Shown here piece by piece: positions 17,278 through 24,015 of a stretch of 30,398 nucleotides of DNA. Both the position numbers and the translations under genes were made by a program. The DNA lies in NCBI GenBank assembly GCA_036986275.1, contig BTRG01000025.1:1-30398 (forward strand), written 5' to 3'. This stretch comes from BTRG01 sp036986275 (GTDB lineage Bacteria > Pseudomonadota > Gammaproteobacteria > Acidiferrobacterales > SZUA-150). The stretch's first letter is position 1; every line of letters begins with the position of its first letter. Below the pieces are notes generated by a model. The model saw only the letters and a list, made by a program, of their open reading frames with translations. It was not told where the DNA came from and made no database searches.

Positions 17278-17502
17278 CTAGTGCGCATCACAGTAAGGCA
17301 GCAGTGCCAGGAAACGTGCATGCTTGACAGCTGTGGTCAGCTGACGCTGATAACGCGCCTTGGTGCCGGTGTTGCGGCTGGGAATAATCTTTCCAGTTTC
17401 GGTGACGTATTGTTTTAACAGACCGATGTCTTTGTAATCGATCTCCTTAATACCTTCCGCGGTAAAACGACAGAACTTCTTGCGTCGAAAGAAACGTGCC
17501 AT
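17278..17502 (-). CDS. rpsR: 30S ribosomal protein S18
   Basis: 74 residues. MARFFRRKKFCRFTAEG, IDYKDIGLLKQYVTETGKI and PSRNTGTKARYQRQL are diagnostic. S18 binds 16S rRNA as a pair with S6, whose gene precedes it by 28 nt. AAGGAG is spaced well before the ATG. In many enterobacteria priB lies between rpsF and rpsR; here there is no room for it. Confidence 0.98.
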   Translation of the reverse strand: MARFFRRKKFCRFTAEGIKEIDYKDIGLLKQYVTETGKIIPSRNTGTKARYQRQLTTAVKHARFLALLPYCDAH

Positions 17503-17530
17503 GGTGTGCTCCTTAACTATTCAATAGCGA

Positions 17531-17989
17531 TCAGCTGGCGCTGTCGTCGGTTTCAGTGGCAGTGCCTTCATCTTCTGCTGGCGCATCCCCGGCTTTAGTG
17601 GCAGTGCCTTCCGGCCTGGCGGGTGCGCTTTCCTCATCCTTACCATTGCGGCGCCCTTCATTTTCCTCCTGATTCTCTTTCGCCATGGGTGAGGCCCCGG
17701 TAACAGCTTCCTTTCGCGCCAATACCAGAGAGCGAACCACGGCGTCATTGAATTTGAAGGCCGATTCCAACTCGCGCAGCGTTTCCTGACCACACTCGAT
17801 ATTCATCAGCACGTAGTGGGCCTTGTGGATCTTATTAATAGGATAGGCAAGCTGACGTCTGCCCCAGTCTTCCAGCCGGTGGATGATGCCACTGCCGTCT
17901 TCAATCATGGCGCGATAGCGCTCAATCATTGCAGAGACCTGCTCGCTCTGGTCCGGATGAACCAGAAACACAATTTCATAATGCCGCAT
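17531..17989 (-). CDS. rpsF: 30S ribosomal protein S6, with an acidic repeat tail
   Basis: 152 residues from the ATG at 17989 (MRHYEIVFLVHPDQSEQ), which has AGAGGAG upstream; 13 further codons are open but not S6-like. The S6 core covers about residues 1-100 (EDWGRRQLAYPINK, AHYVLMNIECG). After it comes a hydrophilic tail of about 50 residues. The tail includes the imperfect duplication APARPEGTATKAGD / APAEDEGTATETDD, also visible in the DNA as a repeated GTGGCAGTGCCTTC. E. coli S6 has a shorter acidic tail that receives added glutamates from RimK. First gene of the rpsF-rpsR-rplI unit. Confidence 0.97.
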   Translation of the reverse strand: MRHYEIVFLVHPDQSEQVSAMIERYRAMIEDGSGIIHRLEDWGRRQLAYPINKIHKAHYVLMNIECGQETLRELESAFKFNDAVVRSLVLARKEAVTGASPMAKENQEENEGRRNGKDEESAPARPEGTATKAGDAPAEDEGTATETDDSAS

Positions 17990-18016
17990 TGTCGACTCCT
18001 CTTGGATAAAAGCCTC

Positions 18017-18034
18017 CTGACCCGGCACGGCCAG
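18017..18034 (-). promoter_or_regulatory. Leader hairpin upstream of rpsF, possible S6:S18 autoregulation site
   Basis: On the minus strand CTGGCC (18029-18034) can pair with GGTCAG (18017-18022) around the loop GTGCCG. Known S6:S18 mRNA sites in rpsF leaders present an exposed CCG next to a helix. The match here is structural and short, and was not tested by covariation. Confidence 0.3.
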
Positions 18035-18082
18035 TGAGGCAAGGAACAGCAGGTCGTCGAGACCCGCGTAGATGAGGGGCGG

Positions 18083-18111
18083 ATTCTAATACAAGGCCAA
18101 GGCCTTGCCAA
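18083..18111 (-). promoter_or_regulatory. Sigma-70-type promoter of the rpsF-rpsR-rplI operon
   Basis: TTGGCA (18106-18111) and TAGAAT (18083-18088) on the minus strand are 17 bp apart. A GC-rich CCGCCCC directly follows the -10. A G/C-rich discriminator is typical of ribosomal-protein promoters repressed by ppGpp/DksA. The leader to the rpsF ATG is about 85 nt. Confidence 0.75.
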
Positions 18112-18298
18112 GCTAAAAGGCAGTCCCTGACATAATGAAAAAATGCTTTTAAATCAGGAGGATAGCCGTTCTGATAAGACAGCTCGAGCAGCTATTTGCT
18201 ATATTGACCTGCTTCATGGAAATCAAGTTGCGTAGACACCCGACCATGGTTATAGATCCGGTAATTGGTCACTTTCCCTAGCCCGGGTTTGTCATTAA

Positions 18299-18325
18299 TT
18301 GAATACAGCAAGTTTACGTTATACT
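18299..18325 (+). promoter_or_regulatory. Weak candidate promoter for the DUF924 gene
   Basis: TTGAAT (18299-18304) and TATACT (18320-18325) flank a 15-bp spacer, shorter than the optimum. They lie about 30 bp before the ATG at 18357. The stretch 18112-18298 between this and the rpsF promoter shows nothing else I recognise. Confidence 0.35.
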
Positions 18326-18356
18326 AACGCCATGCATTTCAACAACAACCCGTTTA

Positions 18357-18899
18357 ATGACGGAATATTACGACATTATTGATTTCTGGTTCGCGGAAAT
18401 TGATCCCAAGGCTTGGTGGGAAAAAGATGAACTCTTTGACCGACGTGTACTGGACCGATTCCTGGATCACCACACGGCCGCCAGCCGCTGTGAATTATTT
18501 ACCTGGCGGGATAAACCCTTGGGTAGACTGGCGGAGATCATTGTACTGGATCAGTTCTCACGCAACATGTTTCGCAACAGCCCGGAGTCATTTGCTTATG
18601 ACAACCTGGCGCTTTGTCTGGCACAGGAAGCCATTCATATCGGCGCAAACGAGGGACTGGAGTCAGCACACAAGGCGTTTCTGTATATGCCCTTCATGCA
18701 TAGCGAGTCAGCAAGAATTCACGAGCAGGCCGTTACATTATTCAGTGACCCAGGAATGGAATATAATCTTGAATTTGAGTTAAAGCATAAGGCAATAATA
18801 GACCGTTTTGGCCGTTACCCACATCGAAACAAGATCCTGGGCAGGCCCTCTACAAAAGAAGAACTGGGCTTTCTGAAAGAACCTGACTCATCGTTCTAG
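18357..18899 (+). CDS. DUF924-family protein
   Basis: 180 residues matching the all-helical, TPR-like DUF924 family in length and motifs: IIDFWFAEIDPKAWWEKDELFD at the N-terminus, LAEIIVLDQFSRNMFRNSPESFAYD, HKAFLYMPFMHSES, and the closing RFGRYPHRNKILGR...EELGFL. The family is widespread in proteobacteria and also found in eukaryotes. No enzymatic role is established that I can state from the sequence. It has no signal peptide and is probably cytosolic. It stands alone on the plus strand, divergent from the rpsF operon and convergent with the DUF3859-like gene 24 bp away. Confidence 0.9.
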   Translation: MTEYYDIIDFWFAEIDPKAWWEKDELFDRRVLDRFLDHHTAASRCELFTWRDKPLGRLAEIIVLDQFSRNMFRNSPESFAYDNLALCLAQEAIHIGANEGLESAHKAFLYMPFMHSESARIHEQAVTLFSDPGMEYNLEFELKHKAIIDRFGRYPHRNKILGRPSTKEELGFLKEPDSSF

Positions 18900-18923
18900 A
18901 CAAGCAAACCTTTCCAAATATAA

Positions 18924-19448
18924 CTATTGTTCAATTACCTTAAATACCTGTTTAAGTAATGACTGATTATTGTAACGCAAATCAAATACCCAATCTCCTC
19001 CCTTGAGCTCCTCATCGCGTTCAAAAATATAGCCACTGATGCCTGCTGCTTTGCCATTTGTTACCCAGTACTGATTAATGGAAGAATAACCCACAGCGGG
19101 TTTGCCGTCCTTATCATTAAACTGCGGATGACTTACTTTCATTTCTATAGGTATCTTGCCGTCAGGCAATCCCGCAACCACGTATTCAAATCCAAAGAAC
19201 AAATCCTGGATCGCCGGGATATGATAAGTTTCCTTGATGAGTACTGGGTGTATGCCTTCATAGAGTCTGTCATCTTTCTTGAGTGGATTAATCCAGGTCT
19301 TACCGTTGTCCCTGGTGTAGGCATATATGCCATAAGTATCCAGGGTAGCCCTGACCGTCCGCGCCTGATCCGGCTCCGCTGCCTGTATTGATGGAATGGC
19401 TACTATCAGAATGATGAAAATTAAACTATATTTTTTTATTATATCCAT
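18924..19448 (-). CDS. Exported DUF3859-like protein
   Basis: 174 residues from the ATG at 19448. That start gives a clean signal peptide, MDIIKKYSLIFIILIVAIPS followed by IQA and a cut before AEPDQ. An ATG at 19469 and a GTG at 19481 are in frame upstream and cannot be excluded. The mature part is predicted to be beta-rich: TYGIYAYTRDNG, a central FFGFEYVVAGLPDGKIP, and a C-terminal GYIFERDEELKGGDWVFDL...LLKQVFKV. That ending resembles the DUF3859 pattern of a beta-sandwich with a final WxF strand. Function is unknown; the location is the periplasm. It follows rlmB on the same strand and may share its transcript. Confidence 0.65.
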   Translation of the reverse strand: MDIIKKYSLIFIILIVAIPSIQAAEPDQARTVRATLDTYGIYAYTRDNGKTWINPLKKDDRLYEGIHPVLIKETYHIPAIQDLFFGFEYVVAGLPDGKIPIEMKVSHPQFNDKDGKPAVGYSSINQYWVTNGKAAGISGYIFERDEELKGGDWVFDLRYNNQSLLKQVFKVIEQ

Positions 19449-19508
19449 AGCTACATCGTCACTTTTCATAGTTAATTTCACATAGAAGTCATGATGACGT
19501 TAGATATT

Positions 19509-20273
19509 CTATATATCTGCAATATTAGTACGTTGCCGCCTGGCTTCAAATAACATAATGCCTGTTGCCACGGAAACGTTCAAACTCTCCATAGCACCCA
19601 TCATGGGAATGCGTAGTTGTAAATCACATTGCTCCCGGGTGAGTCGTCGCATACCCTGACCTTCACTGCCAACAACCATTGCCAAGGGCCCCCGCATATC
19701 CGTCTGATACAGGGTGTGCTCGGCTGTGCCACTGGCGCCCATTATCCATACACCTTTATCTTTAAGCGCCTTCAGGCAACGTGCAAGATTTGTGACCTCG
19801 AATAAGGGCAAGCGTTCCGCGGCGCCCACCGCAGCACGGCGGGCAACCGCCGTCAACGGGGCGCTACGATCCTTGGGTAGAATGACCGCCTGCACGCCGG
19901 CCGCCTCGGCTGTACGCAGACAGGCCCCCAGATTGTGCGGGTCCTGTATACCATCCAGCACCAGCAAAAACGGACTACTGTCCAGATTATCGAGCATAGC
20001 GATCAGGCCTTGCTCATTGCCCGTTGCTGCCGGTTTCACTTTGGCCACAAGTCCTTGTGCCGGCCTGCCCTCACCCAGCAACTGTATCAACTTTTTTCGG
20101 GATACCCTGTTCGTGTGGATACCTGCCTGTTGCGCCGCATGCACAATCCTCTCTATGCGGGCATCGTGGCGTTTCTCATCCGCCCAGAGTTGCAGCATGA
20201 GATCCGGTGATGCTTCCAGTACAGCCTCTATAGTATGAAGCCCATACAGCAAATTGAATCTCTTGTCCTTCAT
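19509..20273 (-). CDS. rlmB: 23S rRNA (guanosine-2'-O)-methyltransferase RlmB
   Basis: 254 residues. The N-terminal L30e-like substrate-binding domain starts LYGLHTIEAVLEASPD. The SpoU/SPOUT catalytic domain carries motif 1 LVLDGIQDPHNLGACLRTAEA, motif 2 MVVGSEGQGMRRL and motif 3 IPMMGAMESLNVSVATGIMLFE, which form the SAM-binding knot. In E. coli the enzyme methylates G2251 in the peptidyl-transferase P loop. The rnr-rlmB order is conserved in gammaproteobacteria and supports RlmB over a paralogous TrmH. It begins six bases after the rnr stop, so the two are co-transcribed. Confidence 0.95.
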   Translation of the reverse strand: MKDKRFNLLYGLHTIEAVLEASPDLMLQLWADEKRHDARIERIVHAAQQAGIHTNRVSRKKLIQLLGEGRPAQGLVAKVKPAATGNEQGLIAMLDNLDSSPFLLVLDGIQDPHNLGACLRTAEAAGVQAVILPKDRSAPLTAVARRAAVGAAERLPLFEVTNLARCLKALKDKGVWIMGASGTAEHTLYQTDMRGPLAMVVGSEGQGMRRLTREQCDLQLRIPMMGAMESLNVSVATGIMLFEARRQRTNIADI

Positions 20274-20279
20274 ACCTGT

Positions 20280-22610
20280 TTAACGCCGTTTCTTTCTTTT
20301 GCTTTGCCGACGCCCCTTGGTCTTTTTACTTTTCTTTTTCCTGCTTTTCTTGTCAGTCTTCCTGTCTTTTGGAAGTTGACTGCTTTTTAATTCCAGTAGT
20401 TCAAAGTCAATACGGGCCTCATCCAGGTCTACACGCGAAACACTTACCTTGACACTATCTCCCAGGCGAAACGTAGTCCTCGTTCGTTCCCCGGTAAGAC
20501 GATGATGGGTCGGGTCAAAACGATAGTAATCGTTGCCTAGCGAAGTGATATGCACCAAACCTTCGACGAATACCTCTTTGAGCTCGACAAAGATACCAAA
20601 GTTGGTGACACCACTGATAATGCCTTCATATTCTTGACCCAGTTTATCCATCATGTATTCGGTCTTCAGCCACTTGATGACATCCCAACTGGCTTCATCG
20701 GCACGACGCGACACCATGGAGCAATGTTCAGACTGGGCCTGTGCGCGACTGTGCTGCTCCTTTTCCAGCACCTTACGTTCCTTACCGCTACCTGTTTTCG
20801 CCTGCTTCTTGCCTGTAACAATATTTTTAATAATCCTATGCACCATGAGATCGGGGTAGCGCCGTATCGGAGAAGTGAAATGTGCATAGTGTGGATAGGC
20901 CAATGCAAAATGACCGATGTTATCCGGACTGTAAATAGCCTGGCTCAGGCTGCGCAAAAGAACGGTCTGTACCAATCGATACTCGGGACGCTCTTTTGCC
21001 TGCTCCAGTACATCGGCATAGTCTTGCGCCTGAGGCTTGTCACCCCCGGACAGCGACAATCCTAACTCGAAGAGAAACTCTCGTAATGCCGTCAGTTTTT
21101 CATCTGTAGGTCCAGCATGAATGCGATACGGTGCCGGCACTTTATGTTTATCCAGTATATCTGCTGCACATACGTTCGCGGACAACATGCACTCTTCTAT
21201 TAACCTGTGTGCATCGTTGCGTTCTCTCGGAACAATGCATGATATCTTTTTGTTGCTATCAAATTCTATATAGGTCTCGGGCAGTTCGAAGTCGACGGCG
21301 CCCCGCGACAGGCGCACGCGTAGCAAGGTTTTGTATAGCGTGTACAGGTGTTGCAACTGTGGCAATATATCGGATCGCTTGCTTTGCAATTGCTCATTCT
21401 TATGCACCAGGATTGCGGCCACCTCATCATAGGTAAGGCGCGCATGAGATCGCATGGTTGCTTGATAAAATGAGTAATGCTGTATACGCCCGCTGGGGCT
21501 GATCTCCATATCACAGACCATGCACAGACGATCCACTCCGGGATTGAGGGAGCAAAGCCCATTGGACAACGCCTCAGGTAACATGGGGATGACCCTGTTG
21601 GGAAAATACACCGAGGTACCACGTTCATAGGCCTCTTTATCCAGTCTACTGCCCGGAGCGACATAAAAGGAAACATCGGCGATGGCTACAATCAGGCGCC
21701 AGCCTTTACCTTTGCCGCCCTGTAGAGGTTCGCAATACACCGCATCATCAAAGTCACGCGCATCCACACCATCGATGGTGACCAGGGGCAGAGTGCGTAT
21801 ATCCTTGCGTGAGGCTATGGCATCCCCTGGAACGGAGTCGCCAAACCGGGCTGCCTCGGCCAACACGGCATCAGGGAAGACATGGGGTAATTCATACTTG
21901 CGTATGGCGACATCGACCTCCATGCCGGGCGCCATGTGATCTCCCAGGATCTCGGTAATCCGGCCCACCGGCTGATGACGCGCACCCGGTTGCTGGGTAA
22001 TCGCGGTCACCACCATTTGCCCGTCGCGGGCATTGAATTCATCGCCCAACGGAATCAATATGTCCTGGCTGATACGTTTGTCTTCCGGGACCACAATGCC
22101 AACCCGGTTTTCATTGAAATAGCGCCCCACGACATGTTGGTGTCGCCGCTCCAGCACATCGACCAGCACCCCTTCGGCCCGTCCGCGCTTGTCCACACCC
22201 GAGACATAACCCGTCACTCTGTCTCCATGCAGGGCCTTACGCATCTCCCGTGCCGACAGGAACAGATCTTCGCCACCATCATCAGGAACCAGGAAACCAT
22301 AACCATCGGCATGACCCGTGATCGTGCCTCGGACCAGGTTCATTTTGTCTATGGTCCCATAGCGGCCGCGCCGGTTGCGTAAAATCTGGCCATCTCGCTC
22401 CATGGCGCGCAGACGACGGGCCATGGCCACCTGGTCATCCTCCGAAGTCACACCCAGATATTTCATAAGCCTTTCAAAGCTTAAGGGCGTCGGTTGTTCG
22501 GCCAGACAGGCCAGAACCGCCTCCCGGCTGGGCACCGGTTTGTCATAGTTACTGGCCTCCCGATCGGCCTTGGGGTCGGTATAGTGGGTCTTTTTCTTAC
22601 GCGTTGACAT
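20280..22610 (-). CDS. rnr: Ribonuclease R
   Basis: 776 residues, against 813 in E. coli. Order: an N-terminal winged-helix domain (PTPLSFERLMKYLG), cold-shock domains (about 80-230), the RNB catalytic domain with VTIDGVDARDFDDAVYCE, an S1 domain near the C-terminus (GIISGVTNFGIFVELKEVFV), and a very basic lysine/arginine tail of about 30 residues. RNase R degrades structured RNA 3' to 5' and takes part in rRNA quality control; the basic tail fits its helicase-like and ribosome-binding roles. The start codon overlaps the -35 region of the divergent tRNA-Leu promoter, so expression of the two could interfere. Confidence 0.97.
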   Translation of the reverse strand: MSTRKKKTHYTDPKADREASNYDKPVPSREAVLACLAEQPTPLSFERLMKYLGVTSEDDQVAMARRLRAMERDGQILRNRRGRYGTIDKMNLVRGTITGHADGYGFLVPDDGGEDLFLSAREMRKALHGDRVTGYVSGVDKRGRAEGVLVDVLERRHQHVVGRYFNENRVGIVVPEDKRISQDILIPLGDEFNARDGQMVVTAITQQPGARHQPVGRITEILGDHMAPGMEVDVAIRKYELPHVFPDAVLAEAARFGDSVPGDAIASRKDIRTLPLVTIDGVDARDFDDAVYCEPLQGGKGKGWRLIVAIADVSFYVAPGSRLDKEAYERGTSVYFPNRVIPMLPEALSNGLCSLNPGVDRLCMVCDMEISPSGRIQHYSFYQATMRSHARLTYDEVAAILVHKNEQLQSKRSDILPQLQHLYTLYKTLLRVRLSRGAVDFELPETYIEFDSNKKISCIVPRERNDAHRLIEECMLSANVCAADILDKHKVPAPYRIHAGPTDEKLTALREFLFELGLSLSGGDKPQAQDYADVLEQAKERPEYRLVQTVLLRSLSQAIYSPDNIGHFALAYPHYAHFTSPIRRYPDLMVHRIIKNIVTGKKQAKTGSGKERKVLEKEQHSRAQAQSEHCSMVSRRADEASWDVIKWLKTEYMMDKLGQEYEGIISGVTNFGIFVELKEVFVEGLVHITSLGNDYYRFDPTHHRLTGERTRTTFRLGDSVKVSVSRVDLDEARIDFELLELKSSQLPKDRKTDKKSRKKKSKKTKGRRQSKRKKRR

Positions 22611-22632
22611 AGAATATGGGTCTCGGTACAGT
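22604..22632 (+). promoter_or_regulatory. tRNA-Leu promoter with stringent-type discriminator
   Basis: A consensus TTGACA (22604-22609), 17-bp spacer and TACAGT (22627-22632) are followed by the GC-rich GCGCGGCC. That discriminator composition is typical of stable-RNA promoters shut down by ppGpp. The -35 lies over the rnr start codon on the other strand. The predicted leader to the tRNA is about 37 nt. Confidence 0.75.
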
Positions 22633-22675
22633 GCGCGGCCTGCCGGCCAGCTGTTGTTGCCCGGCCAGTCACTTT

Positions 22676-22762
22676 GCCGGGGTGGCGGAATTGGTAGACG
22701 CGCTAGCTTCAGGTGCTAGTGGGGGTAACCCCGTGGAGGTTCAAGTCCTCTCCTCGGTACCA
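22676..22762 (+). tRNA. tRNA-Leu(CAG)
   Basis: 87 nt including an encoded CCA. The acceptor 5' strand is GCCGGGG and the 3' strand CCTCGGT, then A and CCA. The D arm carries the class II leucine motif GGAATTGGTAGACGCG. The anticodon stem CTAGC/GCTAG encloses TTCAGGT with anticodon CAG. A variable arm (GGGGGTAACCCC) and T arm GGAGG-TTCAAGT-CCTCT follow. The acceptor stem has two G-U pairs, one at the terminal pair G1-U72; the 3' end found again at 23036-23061 would pair better. Confidence 0.95.
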
Positions 22763-22766
22763 AATC
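22740..22766 (+). repeat. tRNA-Leu 3'-end repeat, copy 1 (attachment-like)
   Basis: The T loop through CCA plus AAATC of the functional tRNA gene. It aligns with 23036-23061 over the stretch CTCCTC, GG, ACCAAATC with few differences. Such direct repeats flank elements that integrate at tRNA 3' ends. Confidence 0.5.
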
Positions 22767-22800
22767 GCAAGACTATCACAGACCAGAAAACCACGAAAGG

Positions 22801-22823
22801 CATTGTTTTTACAGTGTTTTTTT
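22801..22823 (+). terminator. Probable intrinsic terminator of tRNA-Leu
   Basis: CATTG (22801-22805), loop TTTTTA and CAGTG (22812-22816) form a short stem followed by seven T residues. The stem is weak and includes one G-U pair, but the T-tract and the position 38 bases after CCA support the call. Confidence 0.5.
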
Positions 22824-23316
22824 GCTAGATAGGGAGATACGGATACCATCGGTGCAGGATGCACGCCCGGGGCATTTCCTTCGGGGCGCGCAGAAACGGT
22901 GGGTATTTGTTGCTCTCTCCGTTGTCTACCGATTGTCTTGGCATATCGCTTTTGTGAAACGCAGATTAATGCTTTTTTTCAAGGTGTGCATATCTACCGA
23001 GTCATGGTCACCCCACATCGCCGGCACTCGACCTTTTCGACCCCTCCTCCGGCACCAAATCCGAATGTCTTGTCGATGACACGAAAGTCATGAAATCCCA
23101 ACCAGCACAGGATAAGGCCGAGTAATGCTGGCAACTTTGACATATCATGAGCCCCCTGAAGTAATGTGCATGCTGCCTTATCTTTTCTTCGACTATGACC
23201 TTGTCACAGTCCCAACGCAATGAATTGAATTTTTCAGGTACCCTTTGAGTCATTATTAATATTGCCCATAACAAGGATTGTTCCAGACAACCCGAGGAAG
23301 CACTCTTGGGGTGCGA
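22824..23316. other. Gene-free stretch downstream of tRNA-Leu
   Basis: No convincing protein gene is present. It holds the second tRNA-Leu 3'-end copy (23036-23061), a minor hairpin ATGAC/GTCAT at about 23077-23092, and an imperfect stem CCCGAG/CTTGGG around 23290-23310 after the CDP-alcohol phosphotransferase stop, without a T-tract. I see no integrase, excisionase or transposase sequence. Confidence 0.6.
23036..23061 (+). repeat. Displaced tRNA-Leu 3'-end copy (attachment-like scar)
   Basis: TTCGACCCCTCCTCCGG followed by CACCAAATC. The seven bases before ACCA (CTCCGGC) pair with the tRNA acceptor 5' strand GCCGGGG better than the resident 3' strand does, including a G1-C72 terminal pair. 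One base is missing from the T loop, and no 5' half of a tRNA precedes it, so it is not a working tRNA. It lies 295 bp after copy 1. Confidence 0.5.
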
Positions 23317-24015
23317 TCATCGCACGTCCTGGTGAGAATTGCGGGTCAGCCATTGCCTCCCTCCCACGATAAATGAATACAAGTAGGTGGTGATGAAGGC
23401 CGCTGCGATGAATGGTGCAGTAGCCGGTACGAGCCATGCCGCCACCAGCGCCACGTTCACAAGAGTTACCGCAGTGGCGGTCTTTGCCAACCCTCGAATC
23501 AGAACAGGCAGTTTGAACGGCACCATCATGGTCACCGAATGCAATATAAAGATCAGAACCAGGTAAAGCCCGGGATCAACTGCAAACATTTGCGTCAACA
23601 GCAGGACAAACAACATGTGACGCATAAGCTCATTGGTCGGTGTACCACTGCCTGACACCACATCAGGATTGAGCCGGGAAGTAGCGCGAAGAATGATAGC
23701 AGCCGCGGCGATCATGCTCACCATCAAGACCAGTCCACCGAAATGTGCTCCCACCGCCAGGGCCAGGGCCACATGGGCGACCGCATCGCAGACATTGTCC
23801 AGATCGGCGCCGAAGCGGCTGCGGATATTCAACTTGGCCGCCAGAACGCCATCGAGGTCGTCCATCACATTGTTGAAAATGATTAACGGGATCAAATAAC
23901 GGTAACCCTCTTCCAGGAACAGCAACACCAGGGGCAGCACGCCGAGAATCGATGTTGCGTTGGCCAGATTCCTGTAAAGAAAGTTTCGTTGAGGTGTTCC
24001 TGTCTGAGGATTCAA
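23317..24015 (-). CDS. CDP-alcohol phosphotransferase-family membrane enzyme
   Basis: 232 residues from a TTG at 24015 that overlaps the methyltransferase stop as TTGA. The frame is open further up to 24183, but family-like sequence only starts with RNFLYRNLANATSILGVLPL. The signature DxxDG...GxxxDxxxD is present: D52, D55, G56, G69, D73 and D77. The usual AR after DGxx is AA here. Five to six hydrophobic helices follow. Such enzymes join a CDP-activated alcohol to a second alcohol with release of CMP, in the inner membrane, as in PgsA, PssA and inositol- or choline-phosphotransferases. The preceding LicC-like cytidylyltransferase could provide the CDP-head group. Substrates are unknown. Last gene of the cassette. 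Confidence 0.8.
   Translation of the reverse strand: MNPQTGTPQRNFLYRNLANATSILGVLPLVLLFLEEGYRYLIPLIIFNNVMDDLDGVLAAKLNIRSRFGADLDNVCDAVAHVALALAVGAHFGGLVLMVSMIAAAAIILRATSRLNPDVVSGSGTPTNELMRHMLFVLLLTQMFAVDPGLYLVLIFILHSVTMMVPFKLPVLIRGLAKTATAVTLVNVALVAAWLVPATAPFIAAAFITTYLYSFIVGGRQWLTRNSHQDVR

Noticed and set aside
22767..23035. Integrase or phage gene between the two tRNA-Leu ends
   Set aside because: Frames are short and lack any recombinase motif; the segment is too small for an integrase.
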